Translations under genes and position numbers: made by a program | In this document: positions 1 to 9,590 of the stretch, piece by piece | Position numbering within the stretch: the stretch's first letter is position 1 | Layout: the number at the start of each line of letters is the position of its first letter | NCBI RefSeq assembly: GCF_018446385.1 | Contig: NC_055987.1 | Coordinates: 4,175,705 to 4,239,704 of the forward strand | Source of the DNA: Zingiber officinale | Taxonomy: Eukaryota > Streptophyta > Magnoliopsida > Zingiberales > Zingiberaceae | DNA length: 64,000 nt | Reading direction: 5' to 3' | Notes under the pieces: generated by a model | Database searches by the model: none | Told to the model about the DNA's origin: nothing | Seen by the model: the letters and a program-made list of their open reading frames with translations, nothing else

Positions 1-1742
1 GAGTCGACCACCACGAAGTTTATTGTCCTGGTCCTCCTGAGCGGCTCTTCCCCCAGTGAGGTGGCCAGCCGGATCTGTCCGACCGGCTGAACTTCGTTGC
101 CCGTAAACCCGTAGAGCGGGGTAGTCATGGGCAGCAGCTCGGCTCGATCAATTTGCAGCTGATCGAACGCCTTCTTGAATATGATGTTGACCGAGCTCCC
201 TGTGTCAACGAATATGCGATGAATAGTGTAATTTGCTATTACCGCTTTAATGAGCAACGCGTCGTCATGGGGCACTTCTACTCCTTCCAAGTCTCCAGGC
301 CCGAAAGTGATTTCCGGTCCACTTGCCCGCTCTTGGCTACAGCCGACCGTGTGGATCTGCAGCTGCCGGACGGCCGCCTTTCGGGCTCGGTTGGAATCTC
401 CTCCGGTCGGTCCGCCAGCGATAACGTTGATCTCGCCCCGGGAAGTATTGCTCCTATTTTCCTCCTCCCGAGCGGACGGTCGGGACCGTTCTCTGGACGT
501 CCGGCGACTCTCCTGTCTTGGGGATCTATGCCGATCGGACGTCTGGTGATGTCGCCTCTCTATGAGGGTCCGGTCGGCTTCCTGGGTCCTTTGCCTACTG
601 TCGAGGGGAGGAGACCGTCGTTCGGCTCTCCGGGGAACAGGATTGGACACAAAGGGAAGGCTTCGGCAATCCCTCGTGTTGTGCGTATCCGTTTGGTGGA
701 ATTTGCAGAACATAGGGGTCCACCTCTTCTTTGGCTTGGGCCGAGCGGCAGCCACCTCTTGTACGTGCGATCCGACGTGAGGGGATCGAATTGCTTCGGC
801 CCTCGGTCCTCTGGGTGGCTGCTGAGCGGTGTGCTGTTTCCGCTCGGCATGAACAGGTGCGCGCTCGCCTGGAATTTCCTTTTTCCGAGCGGCTTGCGCT
901 TCTTCCACATTTATATATTCGTTGGCCCGATGTAGCATGTGATCATAATCTCGGGGCGGCTTTCGGATGAGTGACCGGAAGAAATCCCCATCCACAAGGC
1001 CTTGCGTGAAGGCATTCATCATCGTCTCCGATGTGGCCGTTGGGATGTCCATCGCCACTTGGTTGAATCGCTGGATGTAAGCTCGAAGCGATTCTTTTGG
1101 TTCTTGCTTGATGGCGAACAAGCTAACACTTGTTTTCTGATAACGCCGACTGCTAGCGAAGTGGTGGAGGAAGGCCGTTCGGAAGTCCTTGAAGCTTGTG
1201 ATGGATCCGTCCGGCAGCCTACGGAACCACCGTTGAGCCGATCCCGAGAGAGTGGTAAGAAAGACGCGGCACTTCACTCCATCGGTGTATTGATGGAGCG
1301 TGGCTGTATTATCAAACTTACCCAGATGATCATCCGGGTTCGTTGTTCCATTGTATTCGCCGATCGTCGGAGGCACGTAGTGCTTGGGCAGAGGGTCTCG
1401 CAAAATATCTTCCGAGAATTGGCGATTGGTCCGCTCGGGAGATGAGTCTGCCCGGGGGGCTTTCCCTTTTCTGTCATCCCGCCTTGGCATTTCATCTGAA
1501 GAGGAGCCTCTATCTCTTCGAGCTGGTGCGGCTTCAGGAGTGCGAAACAAGGCCCGATGGAATGCGACGGTGGTTGGAGGTGCTTCCGCTCGGCCATGAG
1601 ACGCAGATGTTGCTTGCTGCTCCGCCCGCTCGGCGGATGCTTTTTGTTTTTGCTCCATGAGTTTGGCGGCCCTTATCTCGACCAGGGCGTCGAGTTCCTC
1701 TGTTGAAAGCGTCACCGTGTGTTGTCGTCCAGCCTCGTCCAT
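1..1742 (-). pseudogene. gypsy gag and retropepsin region
   Basis: The polyprotein begins at an ATG on the complement of 1742-1740, just inside the PBS. The gag part (about 1500-960) carries the Retrotrans_gag pattern, with words such as FLTTLSGSAQRWF, SLRAYIQRFNQVA and MNAFTQGLVDGDFF. A zinc-knuckle-like stretch around FCKFHQTDTHNTRDC lies near 690-730. The aspartic protease follows at the left edge, with the active-site word DTGSSVN near 180-205 and the downstream LYGFTGNEV. In the family these proteins form the virus-like particle and cut the polyprotein. The coding frame is interrupted in a few places; no function is expected. Confidence 0.8.
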
Positions 1743-1793
1743 TGTCTCCGATCGGATGCAAGAGCGTTCCCACAGACGGCGCCAATTTGATCC

Positions 1794-2730
1794 TGTCCGA
1801 ACCAGAAGTCAACAGACGCTGGGCACGTGGCGCTCCAAGGCTCGCTGATGTAGATCTCCAACTAGCGTCGAGATGCTCCGGCTATCCTGCACAGAAGTCG
1901 AGCCGGGAAGGGGATTCCCAGCGACGACCCTCCGACGCTCAAGTCAGGTAAATCACGATGAACAAGGTGGCTCCAGAAGTCTCAGAGTACGTACCAGAAT
2001 CCCCCTGCCGGTGAAACCTGAGGTTCTTTATATAGAGCGGTGTCAAGTTTGGGCACGCGTACCGAAGTGCATAAGTGTCTTCTGTCCTTTCCTAGGTATG
2101 CGGCTGTCAGAAAGCTTACCTGACCCCTACCGCTACAGTCAGAGCATGCCCTCGATGGGACAATGGAATCCCGAAGTGCATAAGTGTCCTCTGTCCTTTC
2201 CTAGGTACGCGGCTGTCAGAAAGTTTACCTGACCCATATCGCTACAGTCAAAGCATGCCCTCGATGGGACAGCAGAATCCCCTGTCACAAGATTCGGAGC
2301 ATGGCACACACGTGAAACCTACAGGTTGTCAAAGAAAGAAATCCTCTGGCCTTTTCCTTTGCTCCAAACTTGTAGTCCGAGCGGACGGATACCTAAACAT
2401 CCGACCGGACATCCGCAATGGTTTACTTGTGCTTTGTGGAGACTAACAAATAGGGGCGCTTTATGACTGCGGTCGGTCAAAAGGTCAGCTCGGTCCATGA
2501 CCTTTTTAACTGAGCGTCGGAACCCCGATTTGACAGGGTACCTCCCAACTCTAAGTGCGAGCCGGACGGACCCCTCCAGGTACTCGATTCCATCGACCGG
2601 CCGACAGTCCAATCGGACCGATCGTCTACGGCCGTCCGTCCGGTCGGACCACACTCTCCTCTGGGTGGGCGGCTATTCCGGTGACTTCCCCTTGGCGTTG
2701 ACTTTGCAAGAAAAAAGGGGGGGAGGCCCA
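1794..2730 (-). repeat. 5' LTR of the gypsy element
   Basis: The LTR ends with CA at the complement of 1794-1795, immediately before the PBS. Its start is less certain; a TG at the complement of 2730-2729 gives about 937 bp. A TATA-like word (TATATAAAG on the minus strand, near 2025-2035) lies about 240 bp before the LTR end and is the likely element promoter. The partner LTR is outside the window, so no target duplication could be checked. Confidence 0.65.
2062..2279. repeat. Two tandem copies of a 109-bp unit inside the LTR
   Basis: The unit starting CCGAAGTGCATAAGTGTC at 2062 recurs at 2171, exactly 109 bp on, with a handful of differences. Both copies contain CTGTCCTTTCCTAGGTA and CATGCCCTCGATGGGACA. 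They sit in the U3 part upstream of the TATA-like box, where tandem duplications of promoter segments are common in plant LTRs. Confidence 0.9.
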
Positions 2731-3617
2731 TTCTTACTACCGGATCAAAAACTATATAAAGATATTAAATTAAAAAATTATACTCATTTAATTGTGGAAA
2801 GAATAGTAAATTTGTATTGAAATTGATGTAATATACATGGAGCCATGTAATTATACGTGGAGAGAATTATAAAAAAAAATCACTTAAAGTTTTAATTATT
2901 GAGAATGTTTCAATGAATTTTTATAATATTGATGTGACATATTAAAATTTTAAAAAAAAATTATTTAAAACTTTAACAATTGAAGATGAGCCAACACCAA
3001 CTTCTTATTATAACATGATAACGCATTAAAAAAACAGATGAAATTTCAAAAAGCAAAGTGAACATTTTTTTACTAACATTAATTTTTCTAATCAAACCGG
3101 AATATTTTTTTCTCTCTCCCTTCTTTCAATTTTAGATCTAAAGCGTCGGGCTTCGACCTCTACGCTCGGCTCGGATAGGCACGTGACAATGATATTTTTT
3201 TTCGCGCGTTTTCATTTCAGTGGAAGCTGACTCAGCCAGGATTAATTAAAAATATTCAATTATGTAGCTTTTAACCCTTCAATAAGCATTAATAAAAAAT
3301 ATTTATTTTATATAATTATAAAGATAAATATTTAATTTGTCTAACAGTTTGTTTGCTTGCTTTAAACCAAGCATTTTGATGATAATGAAAACAAAAGGAC
3401 GTCATTTTAAGATGTTGGATTAATTAAAAATTGTCCTCTCACTGTGGTGCATAGAAGAGTATCAGGTTATAATCTAGATACAAACAGTTAATTATGTTAT
3501 ACTTGACTTTGGTTTTTTAAATAGGACGCGTAATTTAGGATACTGGTCTTCTAAAATACCTATTACAAGAGCTTCCTGATTCATTTTGATGGCCGATTAA
3601 AAATTTCTATAAGATTA
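2731..3617. other. AT-rich gene-free DNA containing a copy of the NLR upstream flank
   Basis: No gene was found. About 3140-3300 resembles the DNA upstream of the NLR at 24880-25290: both have a CTTCG..CCTC..TACGCT stretch, then a CACGTG G-box (3180-3185 here), then CAGTGGAAGCTGACT (3218-3232 here, 25238-25252 there) followed by AGxCAxGATTAA. This is the expected position for the promoter of a further NLR copy whose body would lie to the left, where the gypsy element now is. Confidence 0.6.
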
Positions 3618-4334
3618 AGGGGCATTTGGTATGCGCATGGAAATGAGAATCGGAATGAGAATCATTATATTGTGGAATGGGAATGGGTATGAGCATGGAT
3701 ATCACTCTTAAAAGCAATGTTTGATTAGTTGTATACTTTTTATCGGAATAAATCAATATTTCCTTTTTTACCCTTAAAGGAAAATAAGAGAAAAAAATTA
3801 GATGTGAGAGAAAGATGAATGTGAGAGAAAAATATGATGAAAGAGAATGATGAGAGAGGAAATGTGATGAGAAAGAATGAAGTGAGAGAAAGTGTGATGA
3901 GAGAAAATGAGAAAAGAGAGTGTGATAGAAGAGAGCATGATGAGAGATAAAATATGATGTGAGAGAAATTATGATGGGAGAGGATGAAGAGATAGAAAAT
4001 GTAATGAGAAAAAATGAGGGGAGAGAGAGTGTGTGATGATAGAGATTGAGGAGAGAGAAAGTATGATGAGAGAGAAAGTGTGATGAGAAAAAAAGAGAAC
4101 AGTGAGTGTGATGGGAGAGATGATGAGAGAGAAAGTATGATGAGAGAGAAAGTATGTTGAGGAAAAAAAAAGAGGGAGTGTGACAAGAGAGATTGACGAG
4201 AGAGAAAGTGTGATGAGAGCGAAAGTGTGATGAAAAAAAAAAGAGAAAAGAGAGTGTGATGAGAGATTGAGGAGAGAGAAAATATGAAGAGAGAAAGTAT
4301 GATTCCCATTCCCATGCTCATACCAAACGCCCCC
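3618..4334. mobile_element. MITE with TTA target duplication and purine-rich core (copy 1)
   Basis: Ends are GGGGCATTTGGTATG on the left and CATACCAAACGCCCCC on the right, flanked by TTA at 3615-3617 and 4335-4337. Three-base TTA duplications and G-rich termini fit the PIF/Harbinger-derived MITE group. The interior from about 3800 to 4290 is a degenerate minisatellite of GAGAGAAAGTRTGATGA-type units, almost pure purine on the plus strand. It closely matches the longer copy at 17029-18220 over the first 250 bp but lacks that copy's 3' unique part, so it is a deletion derivative. Long open frames on the minus strand here are low-complexity artefacts. Confidence 0.85.
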
Positions 4335-4401
4335 TTAGTTCTTATATGTTCGTGTACCTGGCTTGATTATATTCATGTCCTCAAATACCCTTGGTTGCGA
4401 G

Positions 4402-7400
4402 TAGGCCCAGCCGAGAGGTCGGGCGGTCCTAGGCGTCTGCCCAGGGCCCAATGTTTTTTGGGGGGGGGCCCAAATTTTATAGATAAGTATATGTATATAT
4501 ATTCATTTATTTAGGAATTAGGTTAAGTTTTACTTTGCTTTTCATCCGCTGGCTGCTGCTCCACGAAATTCATTGTCGGTTGTTGCTCCTTTGGTGAAAT
4601 CGCCCCATTCTGCACCTCTCTCACCTCTGCCGCTCTGCGTCTCCTACTCTCCTTCACCTACGCCGGCCAGCAGCTGCTGCTCGCCTGCTCCTCTCCTCTG
4701 GCGAATCGCTTCGCTAGACTGCACGGCTTACGACTACACCTCTCTCACCTCTACGTCTCTCACCTCTGCCTGTGACTTCCTGTCTCCGTTGAGGCGCCGC
4801 TTCACCTTCGCGACCACGTCACCGCGAGGTTGTGGCGTTGCGCCGTGCGCGGCTGTGCCAGTGCTACTTCAGTCCTTTGCCTCTGCCCTACACGGCTGCT
4901 CCACTCTGTTGCGACTTGCGAGCCGACGATTGCACCATCTACAGATCTATTCATCTTCAACTCTTCGTCTGTAACTGCAAGTGCAAGATTGCAAGTCTAC
5001 AAACTGTACACGGTGTTGTACTAGGATTTTTTGTTAATTAGGTAATTGTTCATAGAATAGTAATTTTTTGTTAATTAATTAATTGTAAATTTGGAATTTA
5101 ATGTTGACTTAATTGTTAAATTAATAAACAGGTGTTTTACTACAGTCTACCGTGTTCGAGGTGAGGTGCATAAGCTGCTAAGTGCTAAGCTTATAAATAA
5201 TTTCAATCCAGGTGCTATTATTCCTTTTATACTCAGACTAAGTTGATTTAAATTATAGCTTTTTAATTGTGATTTTGTGAATTATAATATGTTGCCTAAA
5301 AAACATATTTCTGGATGTGAAAAAAAAAAGAAAAAGACTAGAACAGTTAACTGAATCACAAAGATGTGCTCTTAATAAATTTTTTGTTAAAAGTACAAGT
5401 TCTAATGAAAATATAGAAATTTTAAATAGGGATAATATAGATGAGTCTAAGGAAATACATGATGTTAGCGAGGAGTCTAAGGAAATTCATGATGTTAATG
5501 ATGAATTTAATGAAACTCATGATGTTAATGATGAATCTAATGAAATTCATGATGTTAATGAAGATATAGATAATTTAGGAGAGCATGAAAATGTTACTAA
5601 TATAGTAGATAATGAGAAAAATAATATTGATAAACAATTTATTCCTCCACTTGATATATATGACCCAAGAAATTGTGATAATCTTGATAACAATGCACGT
5701 GATATTTTAGTTGAACAGGGGTCTATAAGAGAAATAAATCTCACATTTCCTTTTGATCACTACTCTAGACAATTTTCAAGTACTTATTATTTTAAAAAGT
5801 TAAGTAATGGAGAGGAAAGAGACCGAAAGTGGTTGGTATTCAGTAAACATGTTGATAAAGTTTATTGCTTTTGTTGTAAGATATTTAAATCTGAAAACAA
5901 TAGAAGTTCTTTAGCGAATGATGAGTTTGGAGATTGGAAACATATCAGTGAACGACTTAAATAACATGAAAATTCTATTGAACATATAACTAATATGAAC
6001 TCTTGGAAGGAATTAAAAATGAGACTAGAAAAAAATCTACAACGAGAAATCTCTAAAGAAAGAGAGCGTTGGAGACAAGTTCTTACAAGAATATTAGCAA
6101 TTGTAAAATGTCTTTCTAAACGTTGTTTGACTTTTCGAGGATCTAATGAGAAACTATGCCAAGAAAGTAATGGAAACATTTTAGGGTTGATTGAAATGAT
6201 TGCTGAAGTTGACGTTGTGATGCAAGATCATATTAGACACATTCAAAATAATGAAATTCATCATCATTATCTTGGTCATAAAATTCAAAATGAGTTGATT
6301 CTCTTTTAGCCGATAATGTTAGAAGTATTATCATTAAGAAAATTAAGGAGACAAAATATTTTTCAATAATTCTTGATTGCATCAAGACAAATGACTTTCA
6401 TAGTATGATGTGTTAATATGTCATCTAGCAATGTGAAAATAGAAGAGTATTTTTTAGAGTTTCTAAAAGTTAATGATACATCTAGTTTTGGACTTTTTAA
6501 TGAATTAAAAAATATATTAAAATCACTTGATCTTAGTATTGAAAATATTAGAGGTCAAGGTTATGATAATGGTTCTAATATGAAAGGAAACACCAATGAT
6601 TTCAAAAGAGGTTGATTGAAATAAACCCAAGAGTGTTATACATGTCATGTGTTTGTCATAATCTTAATTTGACTCTTAGTGATATGACACATTCTTTGTT
6701 AAAACTGTTTCTTTTTTTGGAGTAGTTCAACGCATATATACATTATTTTCAAGTTCTCCTAAAAGATGAAAATTTTTACTTGATAATGTGAAAGGATTAA
6801 CTGCCAAATCTTTTTCAAATACACGTTGGGAAAGGCGTATTAAAAGTGTTTAAGCTATTAGGTTTCAAGCTCTTGAAGTGCAAAGTGCTTTATTAGAGTT
6901 ATATGACATTTGTGATGATGCAAAGTCTAAGAGTGAAGCTGAAAGTATAGTTAACTCAATTGAAAGTTTTGAATTTTTACTTGGTATGATTATTTGGTAT
7001 GATATTTTATTTGCTATAAACATGATAAGTAAGAAGTTACAATCAAAATCTATGTGCATTGATTCTGCTATGAAACAATTAGATGGTGTAATATAATATT
7101 TCGAAAAATATATGAATGATGATTTTGCAACAAGTTTGACTATTGCTAAAAGTCTTGCATCTGATATGAATATACCAATATTTTCAACGAAACGTCGTAT
7201 TTTTAGAAAAAAAATAATTTGATGAGAAAGAAAATGATGAAATTTCACTATCACATGAAGAATCTTTTAGAATTGATTATTTTGTGATTATTGTAGACAT
7301 GGTAATTTTTTCTTTGAAAAGTAGATTTGATGAAATGAAAATATTTGAAAATATATTTGATTTTTTGTTTGATTCGAAAACATTAAAATCATTGGATAAT

Positions 7401-7891
7401 GATGAGTTGAGAAAATGTTGTGTTAATCTGACATCCACTTTTATGCATGATAATTCATTAGATGTTGAGTTAGATGATTTGTTTACAGAATTAAAAATAC
7501 TACAACTAACTTTACCAAATGAGATAATGTCGGCAGTTGATATTCTTAATTTTGTAAAAAATATAGATTGTTATCCAAATGTTGCAATTGCTTATAGAAT
7601 ATTGTTGACTATGCCTATTACCGTAGGATCAGCTGAAAGAAGTTTCTCAAAATTAAAATTACTGAAAACATACATAAGATCAACGATGTTGCAAGAGTGG
7701 TTGAATGAATTAACAATTTTATCTATTGAATAAGAGATTTTAAAAAAATCTTGAAATTAATAATATTATAGATGATTTTGCATCTAGAAAAGTTAGAAGA
7801 AGTCATTATAAATAAATTTTACTTTATTAAAAAAATTAGGGCCTATTTTATCGTTTTGCCCAGGGCCTCCTGAATGTTAGGACCGGGGCTG
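4402..7891 (+). mobile_element. hAT transposon, decayed (TTF zinc finger/DUF4371 group)
   Basis: The 8-bp target duplication GTTGCGAG occurs at 4394-4401 and 7892-7899. The element ends in CCGGGGCTG on the right and begins TAGGCCCAGCC on the left, so the terminal inverted repeats are degenerate. A GC-rich leader (about 4530-5000) precedes a transposase reading frame that starts near 5289. With the element removed, the flanks join into sequence that aligns with 59665-59940, which shows the empty site. Size 3490 bp is typical of an autonomous hAT, but several frame changes make it inactive. Confidence 0.85.
5289..7735 (+). pseudogene. hAT transposase remnant (ZMYM1-like, DUF4371)
   Basis: Likely start is ATG 5289 ([12 protein letters not shown]), with a frame slip in the A-run at about 5320-5336; the downstream frame reads [21 protein letters not shown]. 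An acidic repeat (ESxEIHDVND, about four times, 5443-5565) follows, then a TTF-type zinc finger around 5750-5940 ([22 protein letters not shown]). DUF4371 pieces occur at 5995-6330 and 6418-6615 ([13 protein letters not shown]). The C-terminal hAT dimerisation segment is at 7590-7733 (MPITVGSAERSFSKLKLLK). In-frame stops near 5964, 6309, 6615, 6855 and 7096 and frame changes break it. The family cuts and pastes DNA in the nucleus. Confidence 0.85.
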
Positions 7892-8189
7892 GTTGCGAGT
7901 CTAATATTTTTATAAGGGTTAAAAATATTAGATATGACATAAATTCTTCGGTTGAAAATATTTTTTAATTTTAAAAATTGATCAAATTTTAAAAATCCCT
8001 TGGTTAAAAATCCTTATAAATATATCGGAATTAAACCATGAGTATCTTGATAATAACTACTATCTTTCCACTATCTCATGGCCCTTAGAGCAACTCAAAA
8101 GTTTATAACTAGCTCATACTGTATATATAGGCAACCAAAATTTCTAATGCAATCAATCTCACACTTGCAAGAACAGTTCAACACGAAAC
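7892..8189. other. NLR-cluster downstream segment (left copy)
   Basis: Non-coding DNA which, with 4338-4393, aligns with 57870-57960 and 59665-59940. Shared words include GTTAAAAATATTAGATATGA and GAGCAACTCAAAAGTTTAT (8088 here, 59846 there), and CAACCAAAATTTCTAATGCA. At the right copy this segment lies about 850 bp downstream of an NLR 3' fragment in the same orientation. So here it is the former downstream flank of the NLR at 21035-24571, pushed 13 kb away by the CACTA and other insertions. Confidence 0.8.
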
Positions 8190-8345
8190 AATGATTTTAT
8201 CAAAAAATCGTTATTGTTGACTAAAAGAAGACAACAATTTTTAAAAATCTGTTGTCTTCTATATATCAAATACAATGATTTTTTTAAAATAGTTGTCTTA
8301 TATATATTAAAGATAATGTTTTTTTAAAAAAATTATTGTCTATTA
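8188..8345. repeat. CACTA subterminal hairpin array
   Basis: Four imperfect palindromes of about 30 bp: AACAATGATT..AATCGTTATTG (8188-8218), GACAACAATTTTTAAAAATC..TTGTC (8229-8257), ACAATGATTTTTTTAAAATA..TTGTC (8272-8299), and GATAATGTTTTTTT..ATTATTGTC (8311-8341). They have the same design as the array at both ends of the CACTA element at 40385-45200 (GACAACGCTTT..AAAGCGTTGTC). In En/Spm, subterminal repeats are the TnpA binding sites; that role here is inferred. Confidence 0.75.
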
Positions 8346-8759
8346 GCTATTTTTTAACTTTGAAAACTCCATGAACAACTTTGTTACTTTGTACACTAAA
8401 CAAGGTTGCTCGAACCTTGAAATGCATAACCAAAGACAAAGGGCTCAATTATTTGTAATCTATCCAACAGGAATATATTATTTATATGAACATAAAAAAT
8501 TTCAATGAATCATGACTGTTTGTAGTTGCAGACAGTTATTAAGAGGACAGATAAAATTGAATCCAACATCCTTTTCCTCACATACACAAATAATTTTCGT
8601 TACTTTGGTTCGACTTGTGCAACAAAAAACAACGCAACTAGGCACAGTTGTGGTTGAAACTAACACTCACTCCATCCTCCTTGATCGTGTTTCATGTTCG
8701 AGGATATAGAAGTTTTATTATTATTTATTTATTTGTTTTTTTGCTAGTCATTAGGCTAA
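8346..8759. other. CACTA-internal non-coding DNA
   Basis: No gene, terminal repeat or conserved protein word was recognised. A short open frame at 8512-8709 has no recognisable domain and is treated as chance. Confidence 0.5.
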
Positions 8760-8768
8760 TTTAATGGG

Positions 8769-8936
8769 AGATCAGATATTCTGTCCCGAGATTTCTGTGT
8801 CCCCATATCCCCTCACCGATCGGACGATCATTACAATCTCATGATGTGCATTGCATCCTTGAAATGTGATCTAGTCCGTCTGATCGACGAGGGGACATGA
8901 GGACACGAGAATCTCGAGACAGAGGATCTGATCTCA
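8769..8936. mobile_element. Foldback MITE, about 168 bp
   Basis: The left arm AGATCAGAT..TCTGTCCCGAGAT..CC and the right arm ..ATCTCGAGACAGAGGATCTGATCT are inverted copies about 65 bp long. The copy is flanked by TTTAATGGG at 8760-8768 and 8937-8945, a 9-bp target duplication as for Mutator-type elements; an 8-bp hAT-type reading is possible if the TIR begins one base earlier. Confidence 0.75.
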
Positions 8937-9109
8937 TTTAATGGGGGAGTCATTCTTCCTTTCTAGTGTTTGTTATATTTTATTTCGAGGAAATTTACTT
9001 GTGTAAACGCATGTAATTATTCTGTTTATTTTCATCGTATTAAAATAATTAAATTGCCATTTTAGTGTAAGCGTGTTGATAAGTAAGCCGGATTCTCTAT
9101 ACCATTTTG

Positions 9110-9352
9110 TGTTCAGAAAATCCTTTCATATTGGGCAAAAGGTGATAATGCTCGACTTCAGCGTCCCCGTCGTACCTTGTCCAAGATTATCACGAGGGAG
9201 GTTAATCACGGTAACCAGAGAAGTTAGTGCGTAGTGGGAAGAGAGGCACGGGAACTAGGGATTGATGCCCTAACTACCCCGCGATTCGAACCCATGATCT
9301 CATTGGGTAATTTTCTACGCACTAACCACTCCGGATAACCCCGTGGGACCAG
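9110..9352 (-). mobile_element. tRNA-derived SINE, copy 1
   Basis: Read on the minus strand from about 9352, it has an A-box-like word GGAGTGGTTAGTGCG (near 9335-9320) and a B box GGTTCGAATCG (near 9290-9280). The body then contains GACGGGGACGCTGAAG and ends ..GAAAGGATTTTCTG. Pol III internal promoter boxes at this spacing define a tRNA-derived plant SINE. It has no coding capacity and depends on LINE machinery. Right next to it is a second, divergent member. Confidence 0.75.
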
Positions 9353-9590
9353 AAAATCCTTCCATATGTGACAAAAGACAATTCACTCGCCCCCAGCGTC
9401 CCTAGGCCAACATAGAGAAGGTAAATCACGGATGACTACTAGTCATTAGTGCAAATGGCCAAGACATGAGGGAGGTGATGCTGTCACGCCGAGTTTCGAC
9501 CCCAAGACCTCATGTGACAACATCTCATGTCTTAATAACCATTGCACCGCATGAGGGGACAAAAGTCTTCCATATGTATTGATGGATGGA
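9353..9590 (-). mobile_element. tRNA-derived SINE, copy 2
   Basis: On the minus strand it begins near 9590 with CCCCTCATGCGGTGCAATGG, an A-box region, followed by a B-box-like GGGGTCGAAACTC (near 9505-9493). The 3' body GGGACGCTGGGGGCGAG and tail GGAAGGATTTTCTG resemble copy 1. The pair abut head to tail, so one probably inserted into the tail of the other. Confidence 0.7.

Larger units (their letters stand above)
1..2730 (-). mobile_element. Ty3/gypsy LTR retrotransposon, left-hand part (gag, protease, one LTR)
   Basis: An old gypsy element on the minus strand that runs off the left edge of the window. Reading leftwards from its 5' LTR (about 2730 to 1794) come a primer-binding site near 1774-1790 containing TGGCGCCGTCTGTGGGAA, matching in its first nine bases the end of tRNA-Asp, then gag and the start of the protease. 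The reverse transcriptase and later domains lie outside. The GC-rich composition with many CGCTCGG-type words differs sharply from the AT-rich neighbours. PBS type and gag-protease arrangement point to the Tat/Athila side of Ty3/gypsy (inference). It appears broken at a few places, so it is a fossil; age cannot be judged because the second LTR is off-window. Confidence 0.85.

Noticed and set aside
153-935. 260-codon plus-strand open frame
   Set aside because: It is antisense to the recognisable gag-protease of the gypsy element; its composition follows from that.
3740-4321. 193-codon minus-strand open frame rich in S, H, L and F
   Set aside because: It is the complement of the purine minisatellite in the MITE; low complexity and no domain.
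4573-5041. Overlapping plus-strand open frames in GC-rich DNA
   Set aside because: They lie in the leader of the hAT before the transposase start; no domain.
8155-8175. CACTTGCAAGAA as the left terminus of the CACTA element
   Set aside because: The same word (CACTTACAGGAA) is present at 59921 in the unoccupied flank copy, so it predates the insertion.
9270-9345. A tRNA gene
   Set aside because: A and B boxes are present, but no cloverleaf acceptor stem; the body and tail are those of a SINE.
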